From Bacteroidota bacterium (GTDB lineage Bacteria; Bacteroidota; Bacteroidia; Flavobacteriales; Flavobacteriaceae): a stretch of DNA of 6,407 nucleotides. A model generated the notes under the pieces. That model saw only the letters and a program-made list of their open reading frames with translations. It had not been told where the DNA came from and did no database searches. Of this stretch, positions 4,966 to 6,407 are shown one piece after another. The position numbers and the translations under genes are program-made. The DNA lies in contig SBFL01000142.1 in assembly GCA_006227965.1 (NCBI GenBank), positions 1 to 6,407 on the forward strand. The letters run 5' to 3'. Numbering within the stretch: position 1 is the first letter of the stretch; every line of letters begins with the position of its first letter.

Positions 4966-6321
4966 TTACTGGGTGGAATCCTCTTCTCCCATGTAGTCCT
5001 GTACGGTCCTGAAACCGATATAACTACGGGCGGAATCCTTGTACTCATAATCCCGGGTACTCACCTGCAGGAAGTAAGCCACATCCTTCCAGGATCCTCC
5101 CCTGATAATTTTCCTATTGTTATCCTTGGAATCCGCATTCGGATTCATCGTGGAAGCATACATATAAGATCCGGGATAATAGCTGGAGCTGGTCCATTCG
5201 GCTACGTTACCGGCCATGTTGTACAGGTTGAATTCATTGGGTTCATATGATTTGGCCTCTACTGTGTAGAGTGCGGCATCCGCAGCATAATCTCCCCTCT
5301 GGGGCTTGAAATTAGCCATAAAACAACCCGTGTCACTGATCACGTAGGGTCCTCCCCATGGATAGGTACCTCCCTCAATGCCCCCTCTTGCAGCGTATTC
5401 CCATTCTGCCTCCGTAGGCAGGCGGAACTGGTTTACAAATTGCTTGCCACGGTCGCGCTGGTCATCGTTTTTGAATTTCGTCCGCCAGTGACAAAAGGCC
5501 TTGGCCTGGGACCAGGAAACACCTACCACCGGATAGTCGCTGTACGCGTCATGCCAGAAGTAGTCGTTGTGCATGGGTTCGTTATAGGAATATTCAAAGT
5601 CGCGTATCCAAACCGTGGTATCCGGATAGATCTCGATTTCCTCCTGACGGATAAAATCGCGGCGGCGTCCGTCCTGGGAGCGCGCAGCAGCTTCTATATC
5701 CATCCAGGTGTACTTGTATTTTAGTTTCTTGACATCCAGAGTACGTTGCCCGTTGTAGGATTCCTCCTCCGGGAGGTACATGGAATCCATGATCTCGGTG
5801 TAGTACTCATCCGGGTATTCCGAAGTATCCCAGACCAGCTCCTCATCCTTGTTCAGAGCCCGGCCCTCGTAATAGTCGTCTCCGAACCCGGTATAATTGT
5901 CAAGCATGTATTTGTCATAGACGGACAGGTTTGCCGTGTCGGCATCCTTAAATCCAAAGCGTCCGATGCCTTCCTCCTCGGGTCCGATGCCAAGTTCATC
6001 GGCCAGGATGGCCAGCTTGGTTCGCACTACAGAATCCTTCACCCACTCTACAAACTGACGGTACTCACTGTTAGTGATTTCCGTATCGTCCATATAAAAC
6101 GATCGGACCGTTACGGTTTTAGTCGGGGCATTGAGGGCATCCGCCACGTCTTCTTCACTTTTACCCATAATAAAAGCGCCCCTTGGAATGAGTTCCATCC
6201 CATAGGGCTTCTCAGGGTGCCATTTCTTGCCCTGCACTCCAACCAGTTCACCCCTGGTCTTCGAACCACAGATAAAAAAAAAAAAAACAAACGCTATAGA
6301 TGATAACAATAGCTTTTTCAT
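4966..6321 (-). CDS. gldK: GldK, outer-membrane T9SS lipoprotein with inactive FGE-like domain
   Basis: A 451-residue protein of the GldK/PorK family, the lipoprotein that forms a ring with GldN on the periplasmic face of the outer membrane. The signal sequence MKKLLLSSIAFVFFFFIC is followed by the family's mature start CGSKTRGELVGVQGKKWHP, so C18 is the expected lipid-attachment cysteine. Its lipobox (FFIC) is poor, because -1 is Ile rather than Gly/Ala/Ser. The body has a formylglycine-generating-enzyme (FGE-sulfatase) fold. Early motifs are PRGAFIMG (46-53) and TEITNSEYRQFVEW (80-93). A long acidic, Tyr-rich insert characteristic of GldK covers about residues 96-255. Then come FRLPTEAEWEYAARGG (299-314), YPWGGP (320-325), AGNVAEWTSSSYYPG (370-384), RGGSWKDVAYF (407-417) and SYIGFRTVQ (433-441). 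The two catalytic cysteines of true FGEs, expected shortly after RGGSW, are absent (D413 and L418 by alignment), so this is a structural pseudoenzyme. It is the first gene of gldKLMN in the window. Codons 12-16 contain a run of 14 T. Confidence 0.97.
   Translation of the reverse strand: MKKLLLSSIAFVFFFFICGSKTRGELVGVQGKKWHPEKPYGMELIPRGAFIMGKSEEDVADALNAPTKTVTVRSFYMDDTEITNSEYRQFVEWVKDSVVRTKLAILADELGIGPEEEGIGRFGFKDADTANLSVYDKYMLDNYTGFGDDYYEGRALNKDEELVWDTSEYPDEYYTEIMDSMYLPEEESYNGQRTLDVKKLKYKYTWMDIEAAARSQDGRRRDFIRQEEIEIYPDTTVWIRDFEYSYNEPMHNDYFWHDAYSDYPVVGVSWSQAKAFCHWRTKFKNDDQRDRGKQFVNQFRLPTEAEWEYAARGGIEGGTYPWGGPYVISDTGCFMANFKPQRGDYAADAALYTVEAKSYEPNEFNLYNMAGNVAEWTSSSYYPGSYMYASTMNPNADSKDNNRKIIRGGSWKDVAYFLQVSTRDYEYKDSARSYIGFRTVQDYMGEEDSTQ
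6274..6287 (-). repeat. 14-base homopolymer (T14 on the coding strand) inside gldK
   Basis: A run of 14 identical bases (A on the plus strand, T in the gldK sense strand) covers codons 12-16 of gldK and encodes most of the Phe core of its signal peptide. The frame is intact at 14: the upstream signal start and the downstream GldK sequence are both in frame. One base fewer would end translation after 69 codons, and one base more after 24 codons. Such tracts are prone to replication and transcription slippage, and also to sequencing error. Confidence 0.9.
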
Positions 6322-6407
6322 ACGTTAGGTTAATTTCAATTAAGACTGAGAGTCAGTAATGTCAATGATTATTCACTAAAACTAAAAATTGAATAAATTA
6401 TTGTACG
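6322..6407 (-). promoter_or_regulatory. AT-rich leader upstream of gldK; weak promoter candidate
   Basis: These 86 bases hold no gene. The best promoter-like arrangement on the minus strand is TTGACA (6365-6360) followed, 20 bp after the TTG, by TAATTGAA (6342-6335). The TTG and its spacing fit the Bacteroidota -33 element, but the downstream box keeps only the TA and one T of TAnnTTTG. Between them lies a 5-bp inverted repeat with a 3-nt spacer (ACTGA/TCAGT, 6345-6357) that could be an operator half-site pair or chance. gldK may instead be read from a promoter farther upstream, since gldJ often precedes it in flavobacteria. Confidence 0.25.

Noticed and set aside
5440..6303. Plus-strand open frames opposite gldK (5440-5724 and 5746-6303)
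   Set aside because: Same reason: the minus strand encodes an unmistakable GldK across the whole interval.
4966..6321. Annotation of gldK as an active sulfatase-modifying enzyme
   Set aside because: The catalytic cysteines are missing, and the gene context plus N-terminus identify GldK.
1..6407. tRNA, rRNA, CRISPR array, insertion sequence or prophage parts
   Set aside because: No cloverleaf, regular repeat-spacer pattern, transposase or terminal repeats were seen; the window is almost fully occupied by six co-directional genes.

Overview
The window is a piece of a Bacteroidota chromosome, most likely from a marine member of the Flavobacteriaceae. The main evidence is a complete gldK-gldL-gldM-gldN cluster, which encodes the core of the type IX secretion system (T9SS) and gliding motility machine and is confined to the Bacteroidota. 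Supporting signs are the lack of clear Shine-Dalgarno sequences, AT-rich spacers and a TAnnTTTG-type promoter box. No genus can be named from the sequence alone.

All genes lie on the minus strand, so transcription runs from high to low coordinates. Positions 6407-6322 are an AT-rich leader that probably holds the gldK promoter. gldK (6321-4966) encodes an outer-membrane lipoprotein with a formylglycine-generating-enzyme-like fold that lacks the catalytic cysteines. gldL (4878-4231) and gldM (4168-2600) encode the inner-membrane proton-driven motor. gldN (2524-1622) encodes the periplasmic partner of GldK. The spacers of 87, 62 and 75 bp are short enough for one operon, and the gldM-gldN spacer carries a strong RNA hairpin. 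A strong intrinsic terminator (1564-1602) closes the gld operon.

Downstream of the terminator a second unit begins. A DAO-family FAD-dependent oxidoreductase (1523-456) is followed, after 66 bp, by the N-terminal third or less of an ABC-F ATPase (389 to beyond position 1). The oxidoreductase has a good promoter -7 box so close to its ATG that its mRNA is predicted to be leaderless.

The four Gld proteins work together. The GldL/GldM motor uses the proton-motive force across the inner membrane. GldM spans the periplasm and contacts the GldK/GldN ring under the outer membrane, transmitting energy for secretion of proteins with T9SS C-terminal signals and for movement of gliding adhesins. The oxidoreductase and the ABC-F protein have no evident mechanistic link to secretion.

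The core system is well described, and I see no wholly new system here. The most notable local observations are a 14-base homopolymer in the gldK signal-peptide codons that could act as a slippage switch (or be a sequencing problem), the atypical lipobox it encodes, the gldM-gldN hairpin, and the compact terminator/leaderless-promoter junction. No RNA genes, mobile elements or CRISPR arrays were seen.
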